From Bacillota bacterium (GTDB lineage: Bacteria > Bacillota > Clostridia > Saccharofermentanales > DTU023), in NCBI GenBank assembly GCA_023622515.1, contig JAMNZB010000034.1, forward strand, positions 1 through 38,061: 38,061 bases of DNA, read 5' to 3'. A program made the position numbers and the translations under genes. Positions 7,482 through 17,514 of the stretch are shown piece after piece. Every line of letters starts with the position of its first letter. Within the stretch, counting starts at the first letter, position 1. A model generated the notes under the pieces. That model was not told the origin of the DNA. It saw only the letters and a list, made by a program, of their open reading frames with translations, and did no database searches.

Positions 7482-9469
7482 ACTTTCCTGGAAAATAACT
7501 TTTCCATCTCATAGCGAGTAATTCGAATAACAACCGGTCTGCCATGGGGGCAATGAAAAGGGTCTTCCAGCGTTAACAAGTCTTGGACCAGTCGCTTCAT
7601 TTCCTCATAGCTCAGGATGTCATGGGCTTTCACAGCCGCTTTACAGGCTACCGTATGCAAACTCTCTTCAATTTGCCTTTCGCTATCCAAAGAGTGCTCA
7701 CTAGCCTCCTCAACAATTGAACGGAAGGCTGTTTCAGGACTAAAGGCGTCTTGACTCGGATCCAGGGGAACAGCGCGAACAACAAAAGAATTTTCTGAGA
7801 ATTTTTCAAAGTGAAAACCCAGTTTTTCTATTTCCTCCCTTTGGGCTAGGGCATTTTCCATCTCAAGTGTGGAAAACCTTAATACTAAAGGTTTCAATAG
7901 GAGTTGACTTCTATTTTTAAAAGCACTGTCCTTATGCTTGTTTAGCAATTTTTCAAATAAAATTCGTTCATGGGCTGCATGTTGATCAACCAAGAGAATA
8001 TCTTCAGCTTCTTCCAGAATCAGATAAGTGTTAAAAGCCTGACCAATTATCCGCGCTTTAGATAGTTGATTTTTATCCTCGGATAGAGGTGTCGAGTCGT
8101 CCTGAGACTGCACTGGTTGCCACTCTGTATCTGTGTGAGAGTTAGAAAAATTCTTGATTTCCGAAAAGTAAACGGCTTGATTTACAGGATGAATTCTTTC
8201 CTGAAGAGAGCTTTTTAGTGCAGCATTCCCTTTTATATTTTCTTGAAGTTCAAGCCCGGAAGCTAGTTTGCCGCCTGCAGATAAGGTCGATTTTTCTTCC
8301 GTCTCTTGCAAAGTTGCTTCTTCTTGTATTCTCCTAAGATTCTCTTCTTCAAGCGCTACTTCTTGTCCGCCATCATGGTATCGGATGGTCATTTGCTTGT
8401 TAGGGAAAGACAAATCTTCTTTTCTTCCTGCTTCCTGTGAGAGGGGTAAAGATGTTCCGCTTTCTGTACTCAAAGATTTAATTCGCGTGTTTTCCTCCAG
8501 AACATTTTTTATGGAGTGGTAGGCCGCTCTAAAAATTTTTTGCTCATCGGAAAAGCGAACTTCTGTTTTTTGTGGGTGCACATTAACATCAATCTCATGA
8601 TTAGCTACTTCCAGCAAAAGGACCAGCTCAGGAAATTGTCCTTTAACAAAGTGTCCCTGAATGGCTCGGTCTACAGCTGACCGTAAAAGCACCGATTGAA
8701 TGACCCGCTTGTTGACAATAAAAATTTGTCTGGAGCGGTTTTTTCGATAATGAGAACTTTTACTGACAAAACCTGTAACTTTAACATTCTCAAAGACGCT
8801 TTCTATCGGCAAGGCTGAATCAGCGGAAGCCTGACCCCAAATAGTGTAAAGTACAGAGATTAACTGCCCATCTCCGGGAGTCAAAATAATTTCTCTTCCG
8901 TCTTTTTTAAAGGAAAATGAAATATCCGGTCTTGTAAAGCTATAACGTTCAACTAAATCCTGGACATAGGCAGCTTCTGTACTATCTCTTTTTAAAAACT
9001 TATACCTTGCCGGTGTGTTAAAAAACAATTGGCTAACCTCGAATATCGTTCCTTTGGCTGCATGTGTACTCCCCTCGTCAAGAAGCTTTCCTGCTTCAAG
9101 CTGAAGAGTAAAGGCCCTATCATCCTCTTCCCTTCTCGTAATAAGCTTCACGCAAGAAACCGCAGCAATGCTAGCCAAGGCCTCTCCTCTAAAACCCATT
9201 GAAGTAATGTGCTCAAGATCACGTAAATTGCGAATTTTGCTTGTAGCATGGCGTTCAAAGGCAAGTTTGGCATCTTCTGTTGACATACCGCTGCCATTAT
9301 CTGCAACCCGAATTAATTTAATACCGCCTTGCTCAATATCAATACTTATTCTGCTGGCACCGGCATCGATAGCATTTTCAATTAATTCTTTTACAACGGA
9401 AGCCGGGCGCTCTATTACTTCGCCGGCAGCAATACCGTTTGCTGTATGGGAATCTAAAATTCTAATCAT
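7478..9469 (-). CDS. mutL: DNA mismatch repair protein MutL (endonuclease type)
   Basis: A GHKL ATPase that links MutS mismatch recognition to strand incision. The N-terminal ATPase motifs are ELIENAIDAGA, DNGSGM, and GFRGEALASI; the transducer domain contains the HPQKTEVRF motif. The C-terminal domain carries the metal-dependent nicking motif DQHAAHERILFE (about residues 493-505), the ACKAAVKAHD motif, and the CPHGRP motif near the end. This marks the endonuclease-competent MutL of bacteria without MutH. The middle section (about 340-460) is a low-complexity linker. ATG start with AAAGGTGAG 8 bases upstream; it overlaps the mutS stop as ATGA. Confidence 0.97.
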   Translation of the reverse strand: MIRILDSHTANGIAAGEVIERPASVVKELIENAIDAGASRISIDIEQGGIKLIRVADNGSGMSTEDAKLAFERHATSKIRNLRDLEHITSMGFRGEALASIAAVSCVKLITRREEDDRAFTLQLEAGKLLDEGSTHAAKGTIFEVSQLFFNTPARYKFLKRDSTEAAYVQDLVERYSFTRPDISFSFKKDGREIILTPGDGQLISVLYTIWGQASADSALPIESVFENVKVTGFVSKSSHYRKNRSRQIFIVNKRVIQSVLLRSAVDRAIQGHFVKGQFPELVLLLEVANHEIDVNVHPQKTEVRFSDEQKIFRAAYHSIKNVLEENTRIKSLSTESGTSLPLSQEAGRKEDLSFPNKQMTIRYHDGGQEVALEEENLRRIQEEATLQETEEKSTLSAGGKLASGLELQENIKGNAALKSSLQERIHPVNQAVYFSEIKNFSNSHTDTEWQPVQSQDDSTPLSEDKNQLSKARIIGQAFNTYLILEEAEDILLVDQHAAHERILFEKLLNKHKDSAFKNRSQLLLKPLVLRFSTLEMENALAQREEIEKLGFHFEKFSENSFVVRAVPLDPSQDAFSPETAFRSIVEEASEHSLDSERQIEESLHTVACKAAVKAHDILSYEEMKRLVQDLLTLEDPFHCPHGRPVVIRITRYEMEKLFSRKV

Positions 9470-12114
9470 ACTATAGTCTCACCTTTCTTTACTTTGTCTT
9501 GCAAGTCAGCAAGCTCAGCAAGTGCATCCAGAGGCCGTAGCATATTTAAATCCAACTCCGCAATTCTTTTAATAATTTCATCACCGAATTGCCACTGCCT
9601 TGCCGCAGAAAACAAATCAATTTGCCCCTCCATGGGCCTTGATGAATTTTTAATCTTTAGCCTTTTCCCTTGATTTTCTTCTTCTAACATATGCAAAATT
9701 TCTCTTGAACGTATAATCAAAGAGTCAGGCACATCAGCGAGTTTAGCCACCTCAATACCATAACTGTGATTGGCCCCACCTTCTTTTACAAGATGGACAA
9801 AGCGCAATTCATTATTTTCTAAAACAATATCCACATGCGCGTTGAAGACCCCTTCAACAGAACCTGCAAGTTCTGTTAACTCATGGTAGTGTGTTGCAAA
9901 CATGGTCCGGCAACCTATATAGTTGGCATTCGCGACATGCTCAATAACGGCCCAAGCAATGCTGAGCCCATCCCAAGTACTTGTTCCGCGGCCGATTTCA
10001 TCTAAAATCAAGAGGCTGCGTGAACTGGCTTCGCGTATAATTTGCGAAACCTCTGTCATTTCTATCATAAAAGTGGATTTTCCCGTTGCCAGGTCATCAG
10101 AGGCACCTATTCGTGTAAATATGCGGTCACACAAACCGATGACAGCCAAAGAGGCCGGTACAAAAAGACCCGCTTGAGCCATGATAACGATAAGGGCAAC
10201 TTGCCTCATATAGGTTGATTTACCGGCCATGTTCGGCCCGGTCAAAATCATGAGACGGTAATCAGCTGTATCGAGATAGACATCATTTGCTACAAACTCT
10301 CCTTGCGGCAGAATTCTTTCTACAACAGGGTGCCTTCCTTGTTCAATCTCAAGGATTGGAGTAGCCACCATGCGGGGGCAAGTATAATTCCTCTTTTCAG
10401 CAAGGTCTGCTTGAGAAGCAAAAAGATCAATAAGGGCTAAAAGTTTTGCATTATTGCGTAGGATGGATACATAAGTAGCGAGTTTGGCACGCAGGTTGAC
10501 AAATAATTCTTGTTCTAAGATCAGCATCTTCTGCTCGGCCCCTAAAATCCGCTCCTCCATTTCTTTCAGTTCATCTGTATAGAATCTTTCAGCATTTACT
10601 AAAGTTTGCCTTCTTTGATAATGTTCGGGTACCTGGTCTAAATAGGACTTGCTAATCTCAATAGAGTAGCCAAAAACACGATTATATTTTAATTTTAATG
10701 ATTTAATGCCTGTTTTCTCTTTTTCCTGTCTTTCAAATTCAAGAAGCCATTCATTACCGTTCCTACTGGCAAGGCGCAAAGCATCCAACTCAGGATAGGC
10801 CCCGTCCCGAAAGATATCTCCTTCTGTTATTTTGACCGGAAGTTCATCATTGAGGCTAGCGAGCAGTTCGCTTGTTATTTCTTCTAAGGGATCAAGTTGC
10901 CTAGCTAAGTCCGACAAAGCAGGATTATTAAATTCATACAAGTAACCCTGGAGCATTGGGATTCTTGCTTGAATATTGGCAATGGCAGCCAAGTCTCTAG
11001 GGTTAGCCGAAAGTAAGGCTAATCGTCCTGTTAGGCGTTCAAGATCATAGATTGTCCGCAATTCTTTACGCAGATTTGAGCGCAAAATAAAAGAACTTTG
11101 AAAGGCCTTAATGCAATTTTGTCGCCATTCAATTTCTTTAAGATCCATAAGGGGCTGGCTGATAAAACTATGCAATAATCTTGAGCCCATACTTGTTTCA
11201 CAATTGTCGATTGCCCACAAGAGACTACCCCTTCTTTCTCTTGTCCGAAGTGTTTCTGTAATTTCTAAATGCCGCCTTGCAGTCTGATCCAGTATCATGA
11301 ACTCTTCCATTCGGTATGGCTGTATAGCAGGGAGTTCCTTGGGCAAAACGAAGGCGTTCTCCTCCAGATAAGTTAACAAGCCCGCTGTAGCGGAAGCCCA
11401 TAAGAAATCATCCTGCTCAAGACTTAGCCCATAGTGGGCTCTTTTTTCCTGAGAAAAGGCCTTGTCATCTAGTAATGACAAGTTAATATTTCTATCTTTT
11501 AAGTAGTCCTTACCAGCCGACGACTCCGCAAACTGTTGATTGGCAACGATTTCCAGGGGTTTAATTCGTTCCAGCTCATTAAGTAGTTTGGCATGGGAAT
11601 TGCCGGTAATAATCTCACTGGCCGAAAATTTGCTTGCCGAAATATCCGCATAGGCTATTCCGTAATAACAATCCATCTTAAAAATAGCGGCAATATGGTG
11701 GTAATTCAAGGCATCCAGATTATCCGGATTCGTGATTGTTCCGGGGCTGATAACCCGAACTACTTCCCTCCTAACAAGCCCCTTTGCCTCTTCCGGGTTT
11801 TCTACTTGCTCGCAGATGGCCACTTTATGGCCGGCCTCAACCAGTCTGCTGATATAGGATTCCGAGGCATGATGAGGAACACCACACATAGGGGCCCTTT
11901 GCTCTTGACCACAATCTCTTTTGGTTAAGGCAATCCCTAAGATTTTAGCTGCTAAGACAGCATCATCAAAAAACAACTCATAAAAGTCTCCAAGACGGAA
12001 AAATAAAAAAGCATCTTGATACTTTTTTTTCTCAGAAACATATTGCTGCATCATAGGTGTCAGGTCTTCAAAAACAAGATCTTCGTACAGTAGTTGTTTT
12101 TCCTCATTATTCAA
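9466..12114 (-). CDS. mutS: DNA mismatch repair protein MutS
   Basis: Recognises base mismatches and small loops and starts repair with MutL. The N-terminal mismatch-wedge motif is GDFYELF (F44-Y45-E46), and GVPHHA follows near residue 80. The C-terminal ABC-type ATPase has Walker A GPNMAGKST (about residues 626-634) and the DEIGRGTSTWDG Walker B/signature region. The length of 882 residues is normal. It starts at TTG: GGAGG at 12124-12128 lies 9 bases before it, and MNNEEKQLLYEDL leads directly into the conserved domain. It overlaps the miaB stop by 8 bases. Identification is certain. Confidence 0.97.
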   Translation of the reverse strand: MNNEEKQLLYEDLVFEDLTPMMQQYVSEKKKYQDAFLFFRLGDFYELFFDDAVLAAKILGIALTKRDCGQEQRAPMCGVPHHASESYISRLVEAGHKVAICEQVENPEEAKGLVRREVVRVISPGTITNPDNLDALNYHHIAAIFKMDCYYGIAYADISASKFSASEIITGNSHAKLLNELERIKPLEIVANQQFAESSAGKDYLKDRNINLSLLDDKAFSQEKRAHYGLSLEQDDFLWASATAGLLTYLEENAFVLPKELPAIQPYRMEEFMILDQTARRHLEITETLRTRERRGSLLWAIDNCETSMGSRLLHSFISQPLMDLKEIEWRQNCIKAFQSSFILRSNLRKELRTIYDLERLTGRLALLSANPRDLAAIANIQARIPMLQGYLYEFNNPALSDLARQLDPLEEITSELLASLNDELPVKITEGDIFRDGAYPELDALRLASRNGNEWLLEFERQEKEKTGIKSLKLKYNRVFGYSIEISKSYLDQVPEHYQRRQTLVNAERFYTDELKEMEERILGAEQKMLILEQELFVNLRAKLATYVSILRNNAKLLALIDLFASQADLAEKRNYTCPRMVATPILEIEQGRHPVVERILPQGEFVANDVYLDTADYRLMILTGPNMAGKSTYMRQVALIVIMAQAGLFVPASLAVIGLCDRIFTRIGASDDLATGKSTFMIEMTEVSQIIREASSRSLLILDEIGRGTSTWDGLSIAWAVIEHVANANYIGCRTMFATHYHELTELAGSVEGVFNAHVDIVLENNELRFVHLVKEGGANHSYGIEVAKLADVPDSLIIRSREILHMLEEENQGKRLKIKNSSRPMEGQIDLFSAARQWQFGDEIIKRIAELDLNMLRPLDALAELADLQDKVKKGETIV

Positions 12115-13669
12115 TGTGTTCTGCCTCCAGTGAAAATGTTCTCGCCCCTGTTATTTTAACCTCAATAAACTTGCCTTCAAAATACTCGCTATTTAAGTCA
12201 CCGTTTTCAAGGAAAGCTTCTTCAGGAAAACATAGCTTGTTGGGAATACGAATATTGATTAGATGAAATTCCGAATCTCGTCCGGTTAGAACGGTCGGAT
12301 CGTTCTTGGAAGTTCCTTCCAACAATACCAAACGTTTCGCTCCCAGCAAAGTTTGATGCCCTTCCTCTGAATAGCCATTCAGTTTCTCTATAAGACGGTC
12401 AAATCGCTCATGCTGAACCGTTGCGGGGATTTGCGGCCTAGCTGCTGCCGGGGTTCCGGGCCTTGCTGAATAAATAAAACTAAAAGCGCCGGAAAATTTC
12501 ACTCTATCTACTAAATCAAGAGTATCCTTAAAATCTTCTTCCGTTTCCCCCGGAAAGCCCACCATAATATCTGTCGTTATCGCGATTTTCGGTCTAACCT
12601 TACGAACTTCATCAACAATATCTAAATAGTGCTTAATCGTATAATGACGATTCATTGCCATTAATGTCCTGTCGCTCCCAGACTGTACCGGCAAATGGAG
12701 GTGGTTCTCCACCTGGGGTACAGCAGCAAGGCAGGCTAGCATTTCCCCATCAAAATCACGAGGATGGGAACTCATATAGCGAATGGATTTAATTCCCTCA
12801 ACAGAAGCAAGGGCAGCCAGGAGCTTTGGAAAAGTATCGATTTCTTCCAAGGTGAAATTACCCTGAGCTATTCTCTTCATCCCGGTTAAATCTGCCTCAG
12901 TAAAGGAGAGCGTTGCTAACTCTTTTTTTCTGCCCCCCTGCAAATCAAAACCCCAGGCATTAACATTTTGCCCCAGGAGTAAAACTTCAGGGATACCGCT
13001 CGCGGCAATCTCCTTACATTCTGCAAGAATGTCTTTGGCCAATCTGCTCCTTTCACGCTTTCTTGCACTCGGTACAACACAGTAACTACAAAAATTATTG
13101 CAACCAAACATGATGGAAACGAGGGCTCTGAACTTGCGCTCGCGCACAAGAGGAATCGCTTCACAGATAATATTGCCACTATGGATTTCATTAATTTTTA
13201 TCTTTTGGCAATACACGCCGTGGAGAAATTCTTCCAAGCGATGTATATCTTGCGGTCCAAAAAGCATATTGACATAGGGAAAACTCCGGCCAATTTTTTT
13301 GTTTTGCTCCCTTTGGGTAGGCAAACAACCGCAGACCCCTACCACTAAAGAGGCCTTATCTTTCTTCAAAGACTTTAGCTTTCCGAGGTGGCCATAGAGC
13401 CTTGTGTCGGCGTTTTCCCGTATACTGCAGGTATTAATCAGGACCAAATCCGCCTCTTCATAGGAAGCGGCCTCTACAAAAGCTAAGTTTAATAAGATTC
13501 CTTTAATCTTTTCGCTATCATTCTCATTTTGCTGGCAGCCAAATGTTTGCAAGAAAAAATAGAGTGGCCTTCCCTTTTGTGAACATAAGCGGGACAGTTC
13601 CCTTCTGAGTTCTATTTGTTTTTTATCATCAGGATTATATGATATTCTCTCAATTTGGTATGTCTTCAT
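12107..13669 (-). CDS. miaB: tRNA-2-methylthio-N6-dimethylallyladenosine synthase MiaB
   Basis: A radical-SAM methylthiotransferase that adds the 2-methylthio group to i6A37 in tRNA, after MiaA has acted. The three N-terminal cluster cysteines lie in TFGCQQNENDSE (C45), INTCSIRE and VGVCGCLP. The radical-SAM CxxxCxxC motif is CNNFCSYC (about 188-195), followed by a C-terminal TRAM domain. At 520 residues it is longer than usual (about 440-480), with extra residues at the N-terminus and an insertion near residue 250 (GFDLQGGRKKELATLSF). ATG start with a weak GGAA before it. It is the first gene of the minus-strand mismatch-repair/tRNA-modification chain and overlaps mutS. Confidence 0.95.
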   Translation of the reverse strand: MKTYQIERISYNPDDKKQIELRRELSRLCSQKGRPLYFFLQTFGCQQNENDSEKIKGILLNLAFVEAASYEEADLVLINTCSIRENADTRLYGHLGKLKSLKKDKASLVVGVCGCLPTQREQNKKIGRSFPYVNMLFGPQDIHRLEEFLHGVYCQKIKINEIHSGNIICEAIPLVRERKFRALVSIMFGCNNFCSYCVVPSARKRERSRLAKDILAECKEIAASGIPEVLLLGQNVNAWGFDLQGGRKKELATLSFTEADLTGMKRIAQGNFTLEEIDTFPKLLAALASVEGIKSIRYMSSHPRDFDGEMLACLAAVPQVENHLHLPVQSGSDRTLMAMNRHYTIKHYLDIVDEVRKVRPKIAITTDIMVGFPGETEEDFKDTLDLVDRVKFSGAFSFIYSARPGTPAAARPQIPATVQHERFDRLIEKLNGYSEEGHQTLLGAKRLVLLEGTSKNDPTVLTGRDSEFHLINIRIPNKLCFPEEAFLENGDLNSEYFEGKFIEVKITGARTFSLEAEHIE

Positions 13670-13792
13670 GTTTCCATTTTATCATAAAAGTGAAGGAGCA
13701 AAGCTTTACAGTAATAGACTTTCGATTTATGATTAAAAAGTAATTCTAAAATTTAAAAGGCCTGACGTGTATTGGCTTTAGGAGATAAATTT

Positions 13793-14389
13793 TTGGAAAA
13801 TATGAATAAGCAAACAGAGATAAAAAGCACCAAAAAGTCGCTATGGGTATTCTTTTGGGCCTGTCTGAAAATAAGTGCCTTTACCTTTGGTGGAGGCCAT
13901 GTTATTGTTCCCCTCCAGAAGAGAAAATTCTGTGATGAGCTACAGTGGATTGAGGAGGATAAAATCCTCGATCTTGTTTCGATTGGCCAATCTGCCCCCG
14001 GCTCTATAGCCATCAATGCATCCGCCATGATGGGAAATTATCTTTTCGGAGCAAAAGGGGTGATTACAGCTGTTGTTGCTTCAATCATACCGCCACTTGT
14101 CATTTTATCGGTTATCTCTTCTTTCTACCATGCCTTTGCTTCAAGCCGGATTGCCCGAGCTGTTTTGCGCGGAATGCAAGCAGCGGTTTCTGCCCTCCTG
14201 GCTTATACAGTTATAAATATGACTGTAAATCTTTTAAAATTGAAATCCGTTTATTTAACGGCTGTATTCTTACTCTGTCTTGGGCTCCTCTTGTTTACCG
14301 CAATTAACGTGGTTTTTGTTATCCTTATAGCCGCTCTGCTTGCCCTTGTATTTTACGGCATTGATAGTTCGATAGAGAGGGGCCATTAA
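13793..14389 (+). CDS. Chromate transporter family protein, first half (short ChrA)
   Basis: An integral membrane protein of the CHR family, a half-size form that works with the protein encoded next. The family signature FTFGGGHVIVPL lies near residue 30, and GQSAPGSIAINASAMMG near 70. Four to six hydrophobic segments are visible. The TTG at 13793 is chosen because AGGAG lies 8 bases before it; the ATG at 13802 is too far from the ribosome binding site (17 bases), and the TTG at 13772 lies upstream of it. Chromate is the named substrate of the family, but in anaerobes without chromate exposure the physiological substrate is often unknown. Confidence 0.88.
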   Translation: MENMNKQTEIKSTKKSLWVFFWACLKISAFTFGGGHVIVPLQKRKFCDELQWIEEDKILDLVSIGQSAPGSIAINASAMMGNYLFGAKGVITAVVASIIPPLVILSVISSFYHAFASSRIARAVLRGMQAAVSALLAYTVINMTVNLLKLKSVYLTAVFLLCLGLLLFTAINVVFVILIAALLALVFYGIDSSIERGH

Positions 14390-14393
14390 GTAA

Positions 14394-14975
14394 ATGATTT
14401 ATTTAGAATTGTTTTGGAGCTTTTTCCAAATAGGTCTTTTCAGTTTTGGTGGAGGCTATGCTGCTATTCTGCTAATTAGCGAGCAAGTAGTAAATCAGAA
14501 GGCGTGGATAAGCACAGAAGCTTTCAGCGATCTTGTTACAATTTCACAAATGACACCGGGGCCCATTGCCATCAATGCAGCGTCCTTTGTGGGCATTCAG
14601 GTTGCCGGAATTCCCGGAGCCATTGTTGCTAGTCTTGGCAATGTTTTCCCCTGCGTGATTATTGTTCTACTACTCAGTAAACTATATATAAAATATAAAG
14701 AGTTAGCTCTGGCAAAAACAATCTTGAAAGGCTTGCGACCGGCAATTATTGCCTTGATTGCTTCAGCAGCACTCAGCCTCACCCGGGAGGCCTTGCTTGT
14801 CAATCCAAGTATCGCCCACAGCCGTAGTAATATTGGTTCATTCAACTTCTTTTCAATAATTCTGTTTGTAATTTCTTTATATCTTTATAAGCGCTTTAGA
14901 AAAATTGACCCTATTGCTATTATGTTAATAATGGGGGTCATCGGCGGTATTGGATTTTATTTCTTCAATTTATAA
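14394..14975 (+). CDS. Chromate transporter family protein, second half (short ChrA)
   Basis: The second half-size CHR protein, 4 bases after the first. It repeats the signature: FSFGGGYAAILL near residue 18 and SQMTPGPIAINAASFVG near residue 52, followed by membrane segments to the C-terminus. Tandem short CHR genes encode the two halves that are fused in full-length ChrA, and they are thought to insert with opposite topology; that is family knowledge. The 88-base gap to the convergent transglutaminase gene has no clear terminator. Confidence 0.88.
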   Translation: MIYLELFWSFFQIGLFSFGGGYAAILLISEQVVNQKAWISTEAFSDLVTISQMTPGPIAINAASFVGIQVAGIPGAIVASLGNVFPCVIIVLLLSKLYIKYKELALAKTILKGLRPAIIALIASAALSLTREALLVNPSIAHSRSNIGSFNFFSIILFVISLYLYKRFRKIDPIAIMLIMGVIGGIGFYFFNL

Positions 14976-15063
14976 AATTTTGATTGGGCACAAAATCTTT
15001 AAACCTTTCTTTATGGCGCCCGGAATTACTAGCTGCTTTATGCTTTCAATCTTAGACAATTTT

Positions 15064-17514
15064 TTAAAATCTTGCTGTTTTATTCGGAAAGAGAAAACGT
15101 TTTATATACCAAGATTTTTTACCCATTAGCTGAATTAGATTTTCCTCAATCACCCGATAATATTCGAAAATGCCGGACAGTTCAAAATCACTAAGCTTTT
15201 GTTCAGCGTAAAAAGACTTTTCAAAAGCAATAAAGCAAGGGTAAGAACCGAAACGTTTTCCATCTTCAAAACTTTGGTCCAAAAGGATGAAACGCTGTTG
15301 AAGGGTCTTGCTGATAGGAAAAGTTTGGTCAGTCAACTCATACATAGCTTTGATGTCTTCCCAAATTTGCAAAAGCAAGTCTTTCTCCCCTCTTATCTCT
15401 AATAGGCCAAAAAGGTGTTCCGGATCATGTCTCTTCTGATACTGCTTCTTAGAATAACGATAATACAGGTAGAGCAGTAAGAAAAGAAGGATAAAGCCGG
15501 CCAGGGTTAAGAGAAGCTTCTTAAAAAGCGGCGAAATTCTAAAGGGGGGTTTACTTACTTCTTCCTGAGGACTGCTTGGGGGTGTCGGCCTCTCCTCGCT
15601 AGGGGCAGGAGGTGTAGGAGCCGGTGTCTCACTGGGCGGCGTAGTTTCGGGACTTGTTTCCGTAGGAGGCGGCGTTGGCTCTATTTCAGATGGCGGAGTT
15701 GTCTCCGGTGTTCTGTCATCCAAAGAATCATCATTCGTGATACCGGCGAGTACTTCAGCCGGAGTTGCGTCAAAGGGATACCAGCCGAGAGCTTCAAATT
15801 TAACTTCAATCCAAGCATGAGCGGAGTCACTTAACACATCTCGCAAGAAGTTCGCATCGTTACTTAGTACATTATCGTCAACAGAAGGGACAACAAAACC
15901 TTCAACATATCTGGCGTGAATACCGGCTTCTCTTGCCAACAGGGCATAGGCTGTTGAAAAGTATGTACAATAGCCTTCTTTTGTGCGCAAAAAACCTTCC
16001 AGGAAGTCTTCGCCGGAATCCGGAAAAGCGACATCGGTTGTATAAGTATAATACGCCTTTAAATGTGCTTCTATAGCCTTTAATTGTTGAATTTTTGCAA
16101 GATCCGATTGGGCCTCCCTATCGTAGACTATGGCGGCAAGTCCGGGATCATGCTTACGTACCATCGGCTCATATTGCCCGGAAGGAGTAAAACGAGCTAA
16201 AGATAAGCTGCCTTTTTCCAACTCGCTTTCAATTAATGAGAACTTTGCATCGGCATTAAGTTCTTTGGGAATCCAGCCTTCAACGGAATAGGGATGTGTA
16301 ATTTCCAAGCCGGCATAAATTTGGCCCCCTTCGTTATAGTAGAGAACTTGCTCTTCTTGCTCGGGCAGCAAAATTTTTGTCGGTTTTCCTCCGTTAAAAA
16401 TAACTTGGATGGGGACTTGTATAGGACGTATTATGATAGTGGAGTAATCATACAAGGCCTTTAGGCTATTTTCCCCATCTTTCATGACAGTAGGATAACC
16501 GAAGGTTTTCGCTTGCACACCGTGGCTGCTCTCATTATCAAAAATATAGTTGGGTTCCATTTCCTGACCGCGCCATGCTGAACCGGTATATTCTTCAGAA
16601 ACCGCCCCTCTCAGCCTCAGGGCAGTTTGCGGGCCGGTAATTTGCATGAAGAGTTCTTGGGTTAAATTGAGGGGTCCCCCCAAGGTTTGCGTCATAGGAT
16701 AATAACCTGCATCACGCAAACTGAATTCGAAATAGTTTACAATCTCGGGGGATTCAAGACGTTTCTGAATTTGCCTAATCCGATCCTTCAAATTTTTATT
16801 TTGGAAAAAATCTATCGGTAAAAATGATTGAAGGATAAAGGCCGCCAGCAAAATCAGAATGCTTACAAAAAGCGGTGGAAATTTAAAAAATTTCTTCTTT
16901 TGCAGTAATTTTCCCTCACGGCTAAAAACATAGGCAAGAATAAAAGCGCAGACCATTAAGGCAAGTACTGTTGTCGGGTTTTCAGCAACGTCTCCACTTC
17001 CGCCAAAGAAGGGCAAGAGCATAAAAAATCCAAGGAAGAAGGGTAAGGGCTTATGCCATATAAAGAAAAAGGCAACCCCTGCAGCAAGTATGGCAATCAA
17101 GAAAATATAGTTATCCGGGCGGATGACCCCCTCCTGTGTGCTCTCAAAACTCCAAAGAAAGCTATCACGAATGTCAATAATAAGTCCCTGAAGATTTTCT
17201 TGGATTCTGATGAAAAAGGGCGAGCTGAGCACAAAAGATAATAAGCTGACAATGGCTGTTCCTAAGGCAAGAATTCCCGCTACAAGGGGAAAAGATACCA
17301 GCAGAAAGACAAGCAGCATAACAGCGCTATGTAGGCCAAGATGGTAAAGCAGGTCAAATTCCAGACCGACATTCAAAAGGAAAACATAGGACCATGCGAG
17401 AGAAAAAAGCAAGGCAAAGGGAAAGCTGAATAAGGCATCCAAGAAATAATTTCTTGTAAACAAGCGCCCTGCCGGGGACTCTTGGCTACTTTGACGTTGT
17501 AATAAGAGGCGCAT
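15064..17514 (-). CDS. Membrane transglutaminase-like protein (TgpA type)
   Basis: A large membrane protein with about six N-terminal hydrophobic segments (residues about 25-230), then a big extracytoplasmic region that ends in a transglutaminase-like core. The catalytic triad is visible: C516 (EGYCTYFSTAYA), H566 (SAHAWIEV) and D582 (GWYPFDATP). A Pro/Thr/Glu-rich spacer of about 60 residues follows, then a last membrane segment (LLLTLAGFILLFLLLYLYY) and a roughly 110-residue cytoplasmic tail. It overlaps the DUF58 gene by one base (TAATG). The trio MoxR-DUF58-transglutaminase is a widespread conserved operon, probably acting on surface proteins or the envelope; the exact reaction is not known. 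Confidence 0.88.
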   Translation of the reverse strand: MRLLLQRQSSQESPAGRLFTRNYFLDALFSFPFALLFSLAWSYVFLLNVGLEFDLLYHLGLHSAVMLLVFLLVSFPLVAGILALGTAIVSLLSFVLSSPFFIRIQENLQGLIIDIRDSFLWSFESTQEGVIRPDNYIFLIAILAAGVAFFFIWHKPLPFFLGFFMLLPFFGGSGDVAENPTTVLALMVCAFILAYVFSREGKLLQKKKFFKFPPLFVSILILLAAFILQSFLPIDFFQNKNLKDRIRQIQKRLESPEIVNYFEFSLRDAGYYPMTQTLGGPLNLTQELFMQITGPQTALRLRGAVSEEYTGSAWRGQEMEPNYIFDNESSHGVQAKTFGYPTVMKDGENSLKALYDYSTIIIRPIQVPIQVIFNGGKPTKILLPEQEEQVLYYNEGGQIYAGLEITHPYSVEGWIPKELNADAKFSLIESELEKGSLSLARFTPSGQYEPMVRKHDPGLAAIVYDREAQSDLAKIQQLKAIEAHLKAYYTYTTDVAFPDSGEDFLEGFLRTKEGYCTYFSTAYALLAREAGIHARYVEGFVVPSVDDNVLSNDANFLRDVLSDSAHAWIEVKFEALGWYPFDATPAEVLAGITNDDSLDDRTPETTPPSEIEPTPPPTETSPETTPPSETPAPTPPAPSEERPTPPSSPQEEVSKPPFRISPLFKKLLLTLAGFILLFLLLYLYYRYSKKQYQKRHDPEHLFGLLEIRGEKDLLLQIWEDIKAMYELTDQTFPISKTLQQRFILLDQSFEDGKRFGSYPCFIAFEKSFYAEQKLSDFELSGIFEYYRVIEENLIQLMGKKSWYIKRFLFPNKTARF

